A DNA stretch of 64,000 nt from Robiginitalea sp. (GTDB lineage: Bacteria; Bacteroidota; Bacteroidia; Flavobacteriales; Flavobacteriaceae), in NCBI GenBank assembly GCA_024642005.1, contig JAHECA010000004.1, positions 97,046 through 161,045 of the forward strand. The letters are read 5' to 3'. A model generated the notes under the pieces. That model was not told the origin of the DNA. It made no database searches and saw only the letters and a list, made by a program, of their open reading frames with translations. The translations under genes were made by a program, and so were the position numbers. Below, piece after piece: positions 44,428 to 52,923 of the stretch (position 1 is the stretch's first letter; each line of letters begins with the position of its first letter).

Positions 44428-44450
44428 TAAAAATGCCCGGAGGGCATTTT
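44428..44450 (-). terminator. Riboswitch-associated intrinsic terminator
   Basis: AAAATGCCC pairs with GGGCATTTT (9 base pairs, 3-base loop). In the minus direction it runs into five Ts. It lies about 5 bases after the TPP aptamer and 90 before the receptor start, as expected for a ligand-controlled terminator. Confidence 0.8.
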
Positions 44451-44454
44451 GTTA

Positions 44455-44540
44455 CGCTCCATCCCTTGGCAGCATTACCTGCCCAGGTTCAGCGGGTATA
44501 ATCTCAGCCCCGGCAACCTGCCGTGGCACCCCTTGAGAGA
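44455..44540 (-). promoter_or_regulatory. TPP (thiamine pyrophosphate) riboswitch
   Basis: Read on the minus strand, the element contains the THI-box landmarks in order: GGGGTGCC, GGCTGAGATTATACCC, CTGAACCTG, GGTAATGC and a closing AAGGGA that pairs back towards the 5' end. The element is preceded by a full promoter and followed by an intrinsic terminator, so TPP should switch off transcription of the TonB receptor. This is direct sequence evidence; ligand identity rests on the very strong match to the known aptamer class. Confidence 0.95.
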
Positions 44541-44545
44541 CTTTG

Positions 44546-44577
44546 CAAAGATACGCCGGCCCTTGAGCCCGGCCAAA
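44546..44577 (-). promoter_or_regulatory. Promoter of the riboswitch-TonB receptor transcript
   Basis: The minus strand reads TTTG at 44577-44574, 20 bases, then TATCTTTG at 44553-44546. That is a complete -33/-7 bacteroidete promoter immediately 5' of the aptamer. Confidence 0.7.
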
Positions 44578-44621
44578 CTTTCCATCGGGTATTTGGGAGC
44601 CCTCTTGGGCGGGGTCAGGCC

Positions 44622-46718
44622 TCAGGCCTGGTGGGCAGGCTTTAGCAGGTCGTTCACGGTTTTAACCGGGTTGAATGTACTCACGGGCACTTCCACAAAG
44701 ACCGTGTTCCAGTAGGCCATGGCCCCATTCCACAACCCGGGGAGTTCAAGGGCTTTCAGCGGCCTGCCTTCATAGGTTTTTTCGGTGATGAAACCCTGCC
44801 GGGCATCTACGAAGTTCAGCAAGTTGTACTTTGAGCCGAAAGCGTCGCGTACCCCGCAAACCAGGTCTACCGGGTTAAAGTGGGTGGCTCCCCTGAAAAT
44901 GGCCTGCTGGCCCTCATCTTCAAGGTTGGCCTGGGCCGATTCCACGATTTGGAGGGAGTCGTGGCCAGAGGCATCCCGTATCCAAAAGGGTCCTCCCCCG
45001 GGTTCACCTTCGTTCCTGACCATGCCGCAAACGCGGATGGGGCGGGCCAGCTTGTCGCGCAGCACGGCCACCTGGTCGTTCAGGCTCAGGCCTGAATACG
45101 ACTCCGGCAGTCGCACGTTCAGGCGTGTTTCCAGAAACTGGCTGATGCGCACCAACAGGTCGTGGTCGAGGGCTCCTTCCTGGAGCATACGGGTATAACG
45201 AAACGCCTCTTCCTGCAATTCGATCAGGTACCCTCCCAATATTTCCTTCCACCCGGCGACAGACTCCAGGTCGCGGCGAATGGCCACATTGTCGATATTC
45301 TTTATAAAAATCAGGTCGGCATCCTGTTCGTCCAGGTTCTCGATCAGCGCCCCGTGCCCGCCGGGCCTGAAGAGGATGTTCCCCCGGCTGTCCCGGAAAG
45401 GTTCATTTTCAGGAGTAACGGCCAGGGTGTCTGTAGACGCCTTCTGATAGGAATAGCTCACCTCGAAGCGGCAGCCTGTCTCGGTTTCAACCCGGCCTGA
45501 GACCTGTTTCTCTTCGCGGTCAAACAAGTCCTGGTGCCCTTCCGAAATCGTGAAATGCAGACGTGACCGACCCCTGGATGCGGCATAGGCAGCCCCTTCC
45601 CAGAGGTGCTCTTCAAAGGGCGTGGTCAGGGTTTGGCCATACTTGTGAAAAGGCAGCATGCCCTTTGGGTAGAACCCGTAGTTCAGGCCGTCATCCGATA
45701 GCATTTCCCTGACAAAAGCATAAAGGCGCTCGCCCTGGCTTGTAGGGGTTTTGCTCAGCCGATCGTTGATCAACTCATAAAAGGGAAATGCTGGAAGCCG
45801 GTCCCGGAAATTTTTCACGGCCTTTTGGCCGGGTTGGGCCAAAAAGGTCTCCAGGTCGTCAGCACCTGGGTCAAAAGCTTCCAGAAAGCCGAAGAGCGCC
45901 TTGAACATGCGCGAGGCCGCCCCCGAGGCGGGGGTGAATTTGATGACCTCTCTTTTCGGCAGGGCTTCCCTGTAAAAATCCTTCAGGCGTTGCTGCTCGG
46001 CTGGTTCGAGGCGCACTATCCCGTCGCCGACCACGGCTGCCTTACTCAGTCGAACGGGTGCTATTCCCTCCTGGAAGGTACCGATCTGGCCGGTTGCCTT
46101 TTCCGGGTCTATCCCCTTGGATTTCAAATTCGCGAGGTCGTTCTCAGTAAATATGCTCATGTTCAGAAGTCTGTCAATATGGGCGATGGCGGTTTGCAAC
46201 CTCTCTTCCCGGCTTCCCTTTAAAAGTACAAATCTCCGATCATTCTGTTCCAGCGATCCCCTGAAATACTCAAACATCTCCTGCCGCTGCTCGGGGCGGT
46301 CGCGAAGGTCGTCCTTCTCCCAGGGCACATCTACGTAGGTAAGGAAATAAAGGTCATAGTGGTTCTCCAGGGCATGCTGCTCCAACTCGGGGTCGCAGTA
46401 CCCGAGGTAATAGGCTTCAGAATAGACCTTGGTTTCCAAAAGGTCGGTGTCGCAGACAAGCAGGCGCCTGGCCCGGGCTGTGAGATCGTTTTCGATGCGC
46501 ATCTGCCCTCGGGCAATGGGCAGCAGGTCTTCTGCCTCGCAGGTCCGCTGCACACGGTTCCATTTGTCTTGCAGGTATTCGCGTGCATACTCGGGCACCC
46601 AAAGGGTATGGTAATGGTCTGCCAGCTCTTGTGCGAGGGTGGTTTTACCCGTCGACTCAGGCCCGAACAGCACTACCTTTACGAGATTTGACGGGGCTTG
46701 TCTAAGAGCTTCTTCCAT
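44622..46718 (-). CDS. Fusion of NadR-like kinase and DUF4301
   Basis: The single 698-codon frame starts at MEEALRQ. Residues about 13-190 are a NadR-type ribosylnicotinamide-kinase/AAA domain (P-loop GPESTGKTT at 19-27, EYAREYL, VCDTDLLETKVY). From about residue 190 it continues without a stop into a complete DUF4301 protein (MSIFTENDLANLKSKGI, TPASGAASRMFKALFGF, FRPGGHGALIENL). In the flavobacteria I recall, these are adjacent but separate genes. An internal start at the Met before SIFTE (about 46160) could still yield DUF4301 alone. It overlaps the PnuC gene by 40 bases. The kinase could phosphorylate the substrate brought in by PnuC; DUF4301 function is unknown. Confidence 0.82.
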   Translation of the reverse strand: MEEALRQAPSNLVKVVLFGPESTGKTTLAQELADHYHTLWVPEYAREYLQDKWNRVQRTCEAEDLLPIARGQMRIENDLTARARRLLVCDTDLLETKVYSEAYYLGYCDPELEQHALENHYDLYFLTYVDVPWEKDDLRDRPEQRQEMFEYFRGSLEQNDRRFVLLKGSREERLQTAIAHIDRLLNMSIFTENDLANLKSKGIDPEKATGQIGTFQEGIAPVRLSKAAVVGDGIVRLEPAEQQRLKDFYREALPKREVIKFTPASGAASRMFKALFGFLEAFDPGADDLETFLAQPGQKAVKNFRDRLPAFPFYELINDRLSKTPTSQGERLYAFVREMLSDDGLNYGFYPKGMLPFHKYGQTLTTPFEEHLWEGAAYAASRGRSRLHFTISEGHQDLFDREEKQVSGRVETETGCRFEVSYSYQKASTDTLAVTPENEPFRDSRGNILFRPGGHGALIENLDEQDADLIFIKNIDNVAIRRDLESVAGWKEILGGYLIELQEEAFRYTRMLQEGALDHDLLVRISQFLETRLNVRLPESYSGLSLNDQVAVLRDKLARPIRVCGMVRNEGEPGGGPFWIRDASGHDSLQIVESAQANLEDEGQQAIFRGATHFNPVDLVCGVRDAFGSKYNLLNFVDARQGFITEKTYEGRPLKALELPGLWNGAMAYWNTVFVEVPVSTFNPVKTVNDLLKPAHQA

Positions 46719-47311
46719 GCATAGTATCCTTGGATGGCCAAGATAGTAAATATGAGGTATTGCAGCGAAAGCATGCCCCAGCCGCGGTAGGCGTAAAGCG
46801 GTACGGTAATAACATCTGCCAGGATCCATAGGGTCCAGTTTTCGACCTTCTTGATGGCCATATACCACATGGCTGTAAAGAAGATCCCGGATGTTACCAT
46901 GTCGATATAGTTGGTATAGCCGATCTCGGGGGCGAAAACCCGGTACACCCCGTAGGTGAACGCCACGGTAATACCGAAAAGGACAAGGCCGATCCATTTC
47001 TCCCGGGCAGTGGTTCGGGTAATATGTACCACTGCCTCGCCACCCTTGCGGCGCGACCAGTTCCACCAGCCGTATACGCTCATCACCGAATAGTACAGGT
47101 TGAGCATCATGTCGCCCAGCAGGCCATCCTGTAAAAAAATGTACATGGTTATCAGGGTGGCCACCAGCCCGGTCGGGTACACCCAGATATGCTCCCTCTT
47201 GGCATACACCACACTGGCAATGCCAAAGAAAAAGGCAATGGCCTCCAATACGATCATATAGGTCGCCCGGCTTTGGTACGGGTCGAAAAAGAAATCAAAA
47301 ATGGGGCTCAT
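46679..47311 (-). CDS. PnuC/PnuT-family vitamin transporter
   Basis: This 210-residue protein has about seven membrane helices and the PnuC family pattern: VYAKREHIWVYPTGLVATLITMYIFLQDGLLGDMMLNLYYSVMSVYGWWNW, where WNW and NxxY residues line the substrate site. PnuC members move nicotinamide riboside, PnuT members thiamine, by facilitated diffusion coupled to intracellular phosphorylation. The thiamine-binding protein gene upstream (17-base overlap) and the TPP-riboswitched receptor downstream favour thiamine; the NadR-like kinase favours nicotinamide riboside. Specificity unresolved. Confidence 0.88.
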   Translation of the reverse strand: MSPIFDFFFDPYQSRATYMIVLEAIAFFFGIASVVYAKREHIWVYPTGLVATLITMYIFLQDGLLGDMMLNLYYSVMSVYGWWNWSRRKGGEAVVHITRTTAREKWIGLVLFGITVAFTYGVYRVFAPEIGYTNYIDMVTSGIFFTAMWYMAIKKVENWTLWILADVITVPLYAYRGWGMLSLQYLIFTILAIQGYYAWKKLLDKPRQIS

Positions 47312-47555
47312 AGTCGCTGCGGTCTGACTTGACCAGCTTGATCAGGAATACCGCTTGCCCCACGGCCTCCATACTCCGGCGTATCTGATCCCTGAGCAGG
47401 TCCATTACCTGGTCGTATTCTCCGTAAACCTGAGTGCTCAGCGGGTTTTCAAGCACCGTTAGGCCCGAGTCCCTCAGGGCTTTGATAAACCGGATAATTT
47501 CCGTTTCGTAATCATCCTGGAGCGGACTGAGGGTCAATTCAACCGAAATCTTCAT
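47295..47555 (-). CDS. MTH1187/YkoF-type thiamine-binding protein
   Basis: The 86-residue protein matches the thiamine-binding family PF01910: MKISVELTLSPLQDDYETEIIRFIKAL, LTVLENPLSTQVYGEYDQVMDLL and RSMEAVGQAVFLIKLV. Family proteins form small ferredoxin-like oligomers that bind thiamine or its phosphate. It is the first gene of the operon with the PnuC-type transporter. The start at 47555 is preceded by a TAACTTTG -7 box; seven upstream codons (to 47576) overlap that box and were dropped. Confidence 0.85.
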   Translation of the reverse strand: MKISVELTLSPLQDDYETEIIRFIKALRDSGLTVLENPLSTQVYGEYDQVMDLLRDQIRRSMEAVGQAVFLIKLVKSDRSDYEPHF

Positions 47556-47573
47556 AAGCAGAACGTCTGAGTC

Positions 47574-47581
47574 CAAAGTTA
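47574..47581 (-). promoter_or_regulatory. -7 box of the thiamine-binding protein operon
   Basis: The minus strand reads TAACTTTG, 18 bases before the ATG. No TPP aptamer is visible between this promoter and the start, so only the receptor appears to be under the riboswitch. Confidence 0.5.
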
Positions 47582-47630
47582 GGCAGTTGGGAGCCGGCAG
47601 GAAAATCCCGGAGATGGAATTTCGGCACCG

Positions 47631-48269
47631 TCAGGGTTCTTCCCGAATGGCATAGGCGCAGGTATATCCCTCGAATTCCAGGAAATGGGTTTGGAAATCG
47701 CTCCGTTGGCCTTCGTACTGGACCCGTCCCTGGCTCATCCCCGATTCCATGTCAAAATCATCTATACAAATGTGGTTCAAAAAGCTCAGGCCGTGGATGG
47801 CCATGATTTTATAGAGGGATTCCTTAGCCCCCCAGACCATGGTCAGCTTCCTGATCAGCGCATCTTCGTTGGCCAGGGTGTGATACTCGTGCAAAGGCGT
47901 GAAACGATGGGCCACCCGCAGAATTTTGTCGCGCTGTTTTTCAATATCGATGCCCACTTCGAGCGATTTGGAAACGATGATGCCTGTAAAATCAAAGGAG
48001 TGTGTAATGGAAATATGCGTTCCGTCGTGCAAGTGGGGTTTCCCGGCCGTATCGTAGTAGAGGTCGGCATCGGTATACCCAGCTTCTGCCATAAGGTGGC
48101 GGATGCTCAGAAAACCGCGCCGGTGAATCTCGGAGCGCATGCCGTCGTAGCGCTCCCGGCAATGCGGGTTCAACTCGATCCCCTTCGCCAGGGTCGCCTC
48201 AGGTTCAGTCACTTTCCAGATGTACACGGCACAACCCGGAGGGCTCGCTATAGTTTTGTAAAGGGGCAT
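47631..48269 (-). CDS. 4'-phosphopantetheinyl transferase superfamily protein
   Basis: This 212-residue Sfp-type transferase moves the phosphopantetheine arm of CoA onto carrier proteins. Motifs are the N-terminal GKPHLHDGTHISITHS, the metal motif VGIDIEKQRD (GxDxE) near residue 107, and the catalytic WGAKESLYK (WxxKE) near residue 145. It is divergent from ahcY. The carrier-protein partner is not in the window. Confidence 0.9.
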   Translation of the reverse strand: MPLYKTIASPPGCAVYIWKVTEPEATLAKGIELNPHCRERYDGMRSEIHRRGFLSIRHLMAEAGYTDADLYYDTAGKPHLHDGTHISITHSFDFTGIIVSKSLEVGIDIEKQRDKILRVAHRFTPLHEYHTLANEDALIRKLTMVWGAKESLYKIMAIHGLSFLNHICIDDFDMESGMSQGRVQYEGQRSDFQTHFLEFEGYTCAYAIREEP

Positions 48270-48289
48270 AACATGTTACAAGTTATCAG

Positions 48290-48297
48290 TACCTTTG
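48290..48297 (+). promoter_or_regulatory. -7 box of ahcY
   Basis: TACCTTTG lies 112 bases before the ahcY ATG, leaving a leader of roughly 105 bases. Confidence 0.55.
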
Positions 48298-48299
48298 CG

Positions 48300-48409
48300 G
48301 AGCTTTGCACCCCGGCATCCGAGTCCAAAGTACGAATATTTCGCCGTACAACCGGCGGCCTGCAAAGGAGTCGGCTCCGGGTTGGCAAGGGAGTAAAAAC
48401 AACAGCACT
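48300..48409 (+). promoter_or_regulatory. Structured 5' leader of ahcY
   Basis: The leader contains mutually exclusive hairpins. CGCCG/CGGCG (48342-48357) competes with GTACG/CGTAC over the same bases, and GGAG/CTCC follows near 48370. No known SAM or SAH riboswitch consensus could be recognised, so this is only a candidate regulatory leader. Confidence 0.3.
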
Positions 48410-49726
<1,317 letters not shown>

Positions 49727-49741
49727 CCGGATATCCGACTT

Positions 49742-49779
49742 AAAAAACCCCCTGGACCGCATGGGCCAGGGGGTTTTTT
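49742..49779 (+). terminator. Intrinsic terminator of ahcY
   Basis: A 14-base-pair stem (AAAAAACCCCCTGG / CCAGGGGGTTTTTT) around a 10-base loop, 16 bases after the stop. It is symmetrical enough to work in both directions. Confidence 0.85.
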
Positions 49780-49849
49780 GTTGCAGTAAATCAGGTTGGT
49801 TCAACCGGGCCATTCCTCCCGGCTGTCGCGGGTTGCAGCTAACACAAAA

Positions 49850-49881
49850 AAACCCGGGGCAGCCAAGGCTGCTCCGGGTTT
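49850..49881 (-). terminator. Intrinsic terminator of the rplU-rpmA operon
   Basis: A roughly 15-base-pair stem with one G-T pair and a 2-base apical loop (AACCCGGGGCAGCC region) lies 21 bases after the rpmA stop. In the minus direction it runs into TTTTTTTG. Confidence 0.8.
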
Positions 49882-49902
49882 TGATTCCGAATGGAGAAAG
49901 GA

Positions 49903-50163
49903 TTAAGCTTCTGCAGGCTCGATAGAAACAAACGACTTGCCTCCCGATTTCTTATCGAAACGCACAGTGCCGTCTACCTTGGCGTGCAGGGTATGGTCTT
50001 TTCCAACGTAAACGTTGTCTCCTGCGTTGTGCCTGGTGCCCCGCTGCCGTACAATGATGTTGCCGGCCACGGCTTTTTGTCCGCCGAAAATCTTAACGCC
50101 GAGGCGTTTCGATTCCGATTCCCGTCCGTTTTTGGAACTACCTACACCTTTTTTGTGTGCCAT
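49903..50163 (-). CDS. rpmA: Ribosomal protein L27
   Basis: The 86-residue bL27 has the standard start [22 protein letters not shown] and blocks [10 protein letters not shown] and NIIVRQRGT. It occupies the large subunit near the peptidyl-transferase centre. No N-terminal cleavable extension is present. It follows rplU by 40 bases, the usual L21-L27 order. Confidence 0.97.
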   Translation of the reverse strand: MAHKKGVGSSKNGRESESKRLGVKIFGGQKAVAGNIIVRQRGTRHNAGDNVYVGKDHTLHAKVDGTVRFDKKSGGKSFVSIEPAEA

Positions 50164-50203
50164 GATATTTAATTTGTCGGGAGCTCACCTCCCGGTTCAA
50201 CTT

Positions 50204-50758
50204 TTATTTTCCTCCCAGGGCGGCGATGAGCTCGGCCTTTTTCATGGACGAGTACCCGCTTATGTCCTGTGCCTTGGCCATTTCGCGCAGCTCTGCCACT
50301 GTTTTGGCGTTCAGGTCTTCGGCGGCCTTCTTAGGGGCGGCAGCCTTCGGGGACTCTTTCTTGGGGGCTTCAGCCTTGGGGGCTTCTGCTTTGGGGGCCG
50401 GTTTAGCCTTGGGCGCTTCCTGCTTGGCAGGCGCTTTCTTGGCTCCTTTGGCCACAATTCCTTCGATGATCAATTCGGTGAGCTGCTGGCGGTGTCCGTT
50501 TTTAACACGGTAGCCTTTCCGGCGCTTTTTCTTGAATACAATCACCTTGTCACCCTGAAGGTGTTTTACGACTTTGGCCTCTACTGCGGCTCCGTCTATA
50601 GCCGGGGCGCCAATGGTAATCGCCTCTCCATCGCCGATCAGAAGCACCTGGTCGAAAGTAACCTTGTTACCTTCCGCTTCGCTCAGCCGATGTACGAATA
50701 CCTTCTGGTCTTTCGCAACTTTGAATTGCTGCCCTGCTATCTCTACAATTGCGTACAT
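50204..50758 (-). CDS. rplU: Ribosomal protein L21 with C-terminal extension
   Basis: The 184-residue protein is longer than the family's usual 100-105. Residues 1-103 are bL21 (MYAIVEIAGQQFKVAKDQKV, KKRRKGYRVKNGHRQQLTELII). Residues 104-145 form a Lys/Ala/Pro-rich repeat linker. Residues 146-184 form a small helical domain (DLNAKTVAELREMAKAQD, MKKAELIAAL) resembling Rho-N/SAP-type nucleic-acid-binding motifs. A TATATTTG -7 box (50840-50833) lies about 75 bases upstream. Confidence 0.95.
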   Translation of the reverse strand: MYAIVEIAGQQFKVAKDQKVFVHRLSEAEGNKVTFDQVLLIGDGEAITIGAPAIDGAAVEAKVVKHLQGDKVIVFKKKRRKGYRVKNGHRQQLTELIIEGIVAKGAKKAPAKQEAPKAKPAPKAEAPKAEAPKKESPKAAAPKKAAEDLNAKTVAELREMAKAQDISGYSSMKKAELIAALGGK

Positions 50759-50832
50759 AGCGTTTTGGTTATAATAGTAAGTGAACGTGCCCGGTGCCGG
50801 CGGCGCTCAAACGCATCCGGTTAAGGCGGGTG

Positions 50833-50840
50833 CAAATATA
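50833..50840 (-). promoter_or_regulatory. -7 box of rplU-rpmA
   Basis: The minus strand reads TATATTTG; the resulting leader of about 70 bases could host autogenous control. Confidence 0.55.
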
Positions 50841-50877
50841 GAGCTAAATTGCCAACCGGCAAGCGATTGCAAAGATT

Positions 50878-51321
50878 TTAATCGGTTTTTTTCGACCCCT
50901 TAAACAATTGCATAAAAGCCAGGGTAAGCACAAGGGAGGTGGCTATGCCCATGATAGCGACCGTGAGGAAGATAATCCCCTCGAAATCGCGCAGGTCATT
51001 GAAAAAGACTGCCGTGAGCCTGGGCAGGAAATCGAGGCTTATTTCGGTACTGTAAAAGGCAAAAAAGAGGGTAAAGGCGAGGGTTGCCGTTACTCCCGTT
51101 ACCATTCCGGCTACAAACCCTTTCCCGTAATTATAGGCGTCGCCCTGTTGCAGCCTAAAAGCCCTGATGGCCTCGTAAATGCCAATGCCGGTTATAACAC
51201 CATTGAAGAGGCTGTAGAAAATGTTTACGTGAAGCTCAAAAAGCGACAAGATCAGGAAGTAGGCGATCAGGCTGCCGCTGGTAGCCAAACCGTATCGGAT
51301 GGGAAGCGCATAGGTTTTCAT
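50878..51321 (-). CDS. DUF4199 membrane protein
   Basis: The 147-residue protein has four hydrophobic helices. The DUF4199 pattern is visible: YGLATSGSLIAYFLIL, GIGIYEAIRAFR, YGKGFVAGMVTGVTATLAFTLFFAFY. Function unknown; the family is mostly found in Bacteroidota. It is divergent from the small lipoprotein gene at 51500. Confidence 0.87.
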   Translation of the reverse strand: MKTYALPIRYGLATSGSLIAYFLILSLFELHVNIFYSLFNGVITGIGIYEAIRAFRLQQGDAYNYGKGFVAGMVTGVTATLAFTLFFAFYSTEISLDFLPRLTAVFFNDLRDFEGIIFLTVAIMGIATSLVLTLAFMQLFKGSKKTD

Positions 51322-51427
51322 GACGGTCGTGGTTGCTGTTTACTATAAAGATACTAAGAGGGTTAGGGTCATTGTGATAAGGATTTGTTAAAGAAAATTG
51401 GGCTGTGGCCAGTTTTCCGAATGGCCG

Positions 51428-51435
51428 TATCTTTG
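51428..51435 (+). promoter_or_regulatory. -7 box of the small lipoprotein gene
   Basis: TATCTTTG, 64 bases upstream of the ATG at 51500. Confidence 0.5.
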
Positions 51436-51499
51436 ACTTACAGGCAAACCCCAGATACCTATGGGCCTTAACCCGCACCTCAAACCCAAAATACAAGCC

Positions 51500-51955
51500 A
51501 TGCGCAAATCGCTATCCCCGCTAACCCTGTTTAGCCTGACACTGGCCTTCCTGACCTTTTCCTACGGATGTAAGGGCGATAAAAAAGAAGGCGTTGCCAG
51601 TGAACCTACCCAAATGGAAGCCGTATTGGCCATCCACGATGAGGTGATGCCCAAAATGGGTGACATCGGTAAACTCGTTGCTCAGCTCAAGCCGCTGGCA
51701 GACAGCACCGAAACGGGGCTTCCCTACCTCAGGGCGATGAAAGACCTGCAGGAAGCCCACCAGGCCATGATGGACTGGATGCAGGGCTTTGGCAACCGCT
51801 TCGACCCGGAAGAAATACTGGAAGGCAAAGAGCTGAGCGCCCAGAAAAGGGCGTGGCTCGATGAAGAAGAGCTGAAAGTGCAGGCCATGCGCGAACAGGT
51901 CTACACGAGCATCACTGCGGCAGAGGCACTGCTTGACCGGCCAACCGGCCAGTAG
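51500..51955 (+). CDS. Small helical lipoprotein of unknown function
   Basis: The 151-residue protein starts MRKSLSPLTLFSLTLAFLTFSYGCKG; the lipobox cysteine is near residue 24. The mature part is strongly helical and charged (AVLAIHDEVMPKMGDIGKLVAQL, MKDLQEAHQAMMDWMQGF) and resembles proteins that flavobacterial genomes label viral A-type inclusion-like, a name without functional meaning. The 13 codons upstream in the open frame were dropped because they precede the signal peptide. Confidence 0.75.
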   Translation: MRKSLSPLTLFSLTLAFLTFSYGCKGDKKEGVASEPTQMEAVLAIHDEVMPKMGDIGKLVAQLKPLADSTETGLPYLRAMKDLQEAHQAMMDWMQGFGNRFDPEEILEGKELSAQKRAWLDEEELKVQAMREQVYTSITAAEALLDRPTGQ

Positions 51956-51958
51956 GAG

Positions 51959-52903
51959 TCAGAAAGGCAGGCGGCCCAGGTCTACGTTCCCCCCCGATAA
52001 AATAATGCCTACCTGCCGGTCCCTGAACCGTTCGGGGTCTTTAAGCACGCCCGCCACGGCCACGGCACTCGACGGCTCTATGACGATTTTCATGCGTTCC
52101 CAAACCAGCCACATGGCGCGGATGATTTCGGCCTCCTCTACCCTGACGATGGTTTTGACATATTGGCGCAGTACCGGAAAGGTATAGCTGCCCAGCACCG
52201 TTCGCAGGCCATCGGCTACAGTCTCGGTATGGGTGTTGCCCTCTATGCGCCCACTTTGCAAAGATCTGTAGGCATCGTCTACCATCCGGGGCTCGGCACC
52301 CACAGCTTCGCAACCGGTACCCGAGAAAGCGGCTGCCAGGGAAGTCCCCCCCAACAGTCCCCCCCCGCCTACCGGGGCCACTACATAAGCCAGCCCGGGT
52401 ACATCTTCGAGCAATTCGGCACAGGCCGACCCCTGCCCCAACAGTACCATGGGGTCGTTGGAGGGGTGGATGAAAAGGGCACCGGTTTCGAGCCTCACCC
52501 GTTCCGATTCCTGCTCGCGGGCTTCCAGGGTAGGTTTGCACTCCCGTATCTTCCCACCGTAGGCTCGCACCCCCTCTTTTTTAACTTCAGGGGCATTGCT
52601 GGGCATGACGATGTAGGCAGGAATGCCCACATTTCGGGCAGCCAGGGAAAGCGCCTGTGCAAAATTTCCGGAAGAATGGGTTACCACGGCCGGTACCGGC
52701 CCTTGTTCCAGCAAGCCCAGCAAGGCGTTGGTTGCACCTCTGATCTTATAGGAGCCGGCCCGTTGAAAGTTCTCGCATTTAAAATACAGGCTGGCCCCTG
52801 CAAGGCTGTCGAGCTGTGAAGAACGCATCACCGGGGTACGGTGCACATAAGGTGCCAGCTGGGTGCGGCATCGATTGAACTGATCGGCGGTATATGTTTC
52901 CAT
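51959..52903 (-). CDS. PLP-dependent threonine/serine dehydratase-like enzyme
   Basis: The 314-residue fold-type II PLP enzyme has the PLP lysine in SYKIRGA (near residue 54), the asparagine loop SSGNFAQALSLAA, the phosphate-binding GGGGLLGG and the C-terminal SGGNVDL. Relatives deaminate threonine/serine or racemise serine. The usual HxxGNHAQ variant reads HSSGNFAQ, common in serine racemase/dehydratase-like proteins. There is no C-terminal ACT domain, so it is the catabolic or racemase-type length. Precise substrate uncertain. Confidence 0.88.
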   Translation of the reverse strand: METYTADQFNRCRTQLAPYVHRTPVMRSSQLDSLAGASLYFKCENFQRAGSYKIRGATNALLGLLEQGPVPAVVTHSSGNFAQALSLAARNVGIPAYIVMPSNAPEVKKEGVRAYGGKIRECKPTLEAREQESERVRLETGALFIHPSNDPMVLLGQGSACAELLEDVPGLAYVVAPVGGGGLLGGTSLAAAFSGTGCEAVGAEPRMVDDAYRSLQSGRIEGNTHTETVADGLRTVLGSYTFPVLRQYVKTIVRVEEAEIIRAMWLVWERMKIVIEPSSAVAVAGVLKDPERFRDRQVGIILSGGNVDLGRLPF

Positions 52904-52923
52904 CGGAACAAGGGATTCTGGGG

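Noticed and set aside
46719..47066. Further upstream extension of the kinase-DUF4301 ORF
   Set aside because: It lies in the wrong frame over the PnuC gene and has no kinase homology.
48300..48409. Assignment of the ahcY leader as a known SAH riboswitch
   Set aside because: The conserved core expected of that class could not be matched; reported only as a structured leader.
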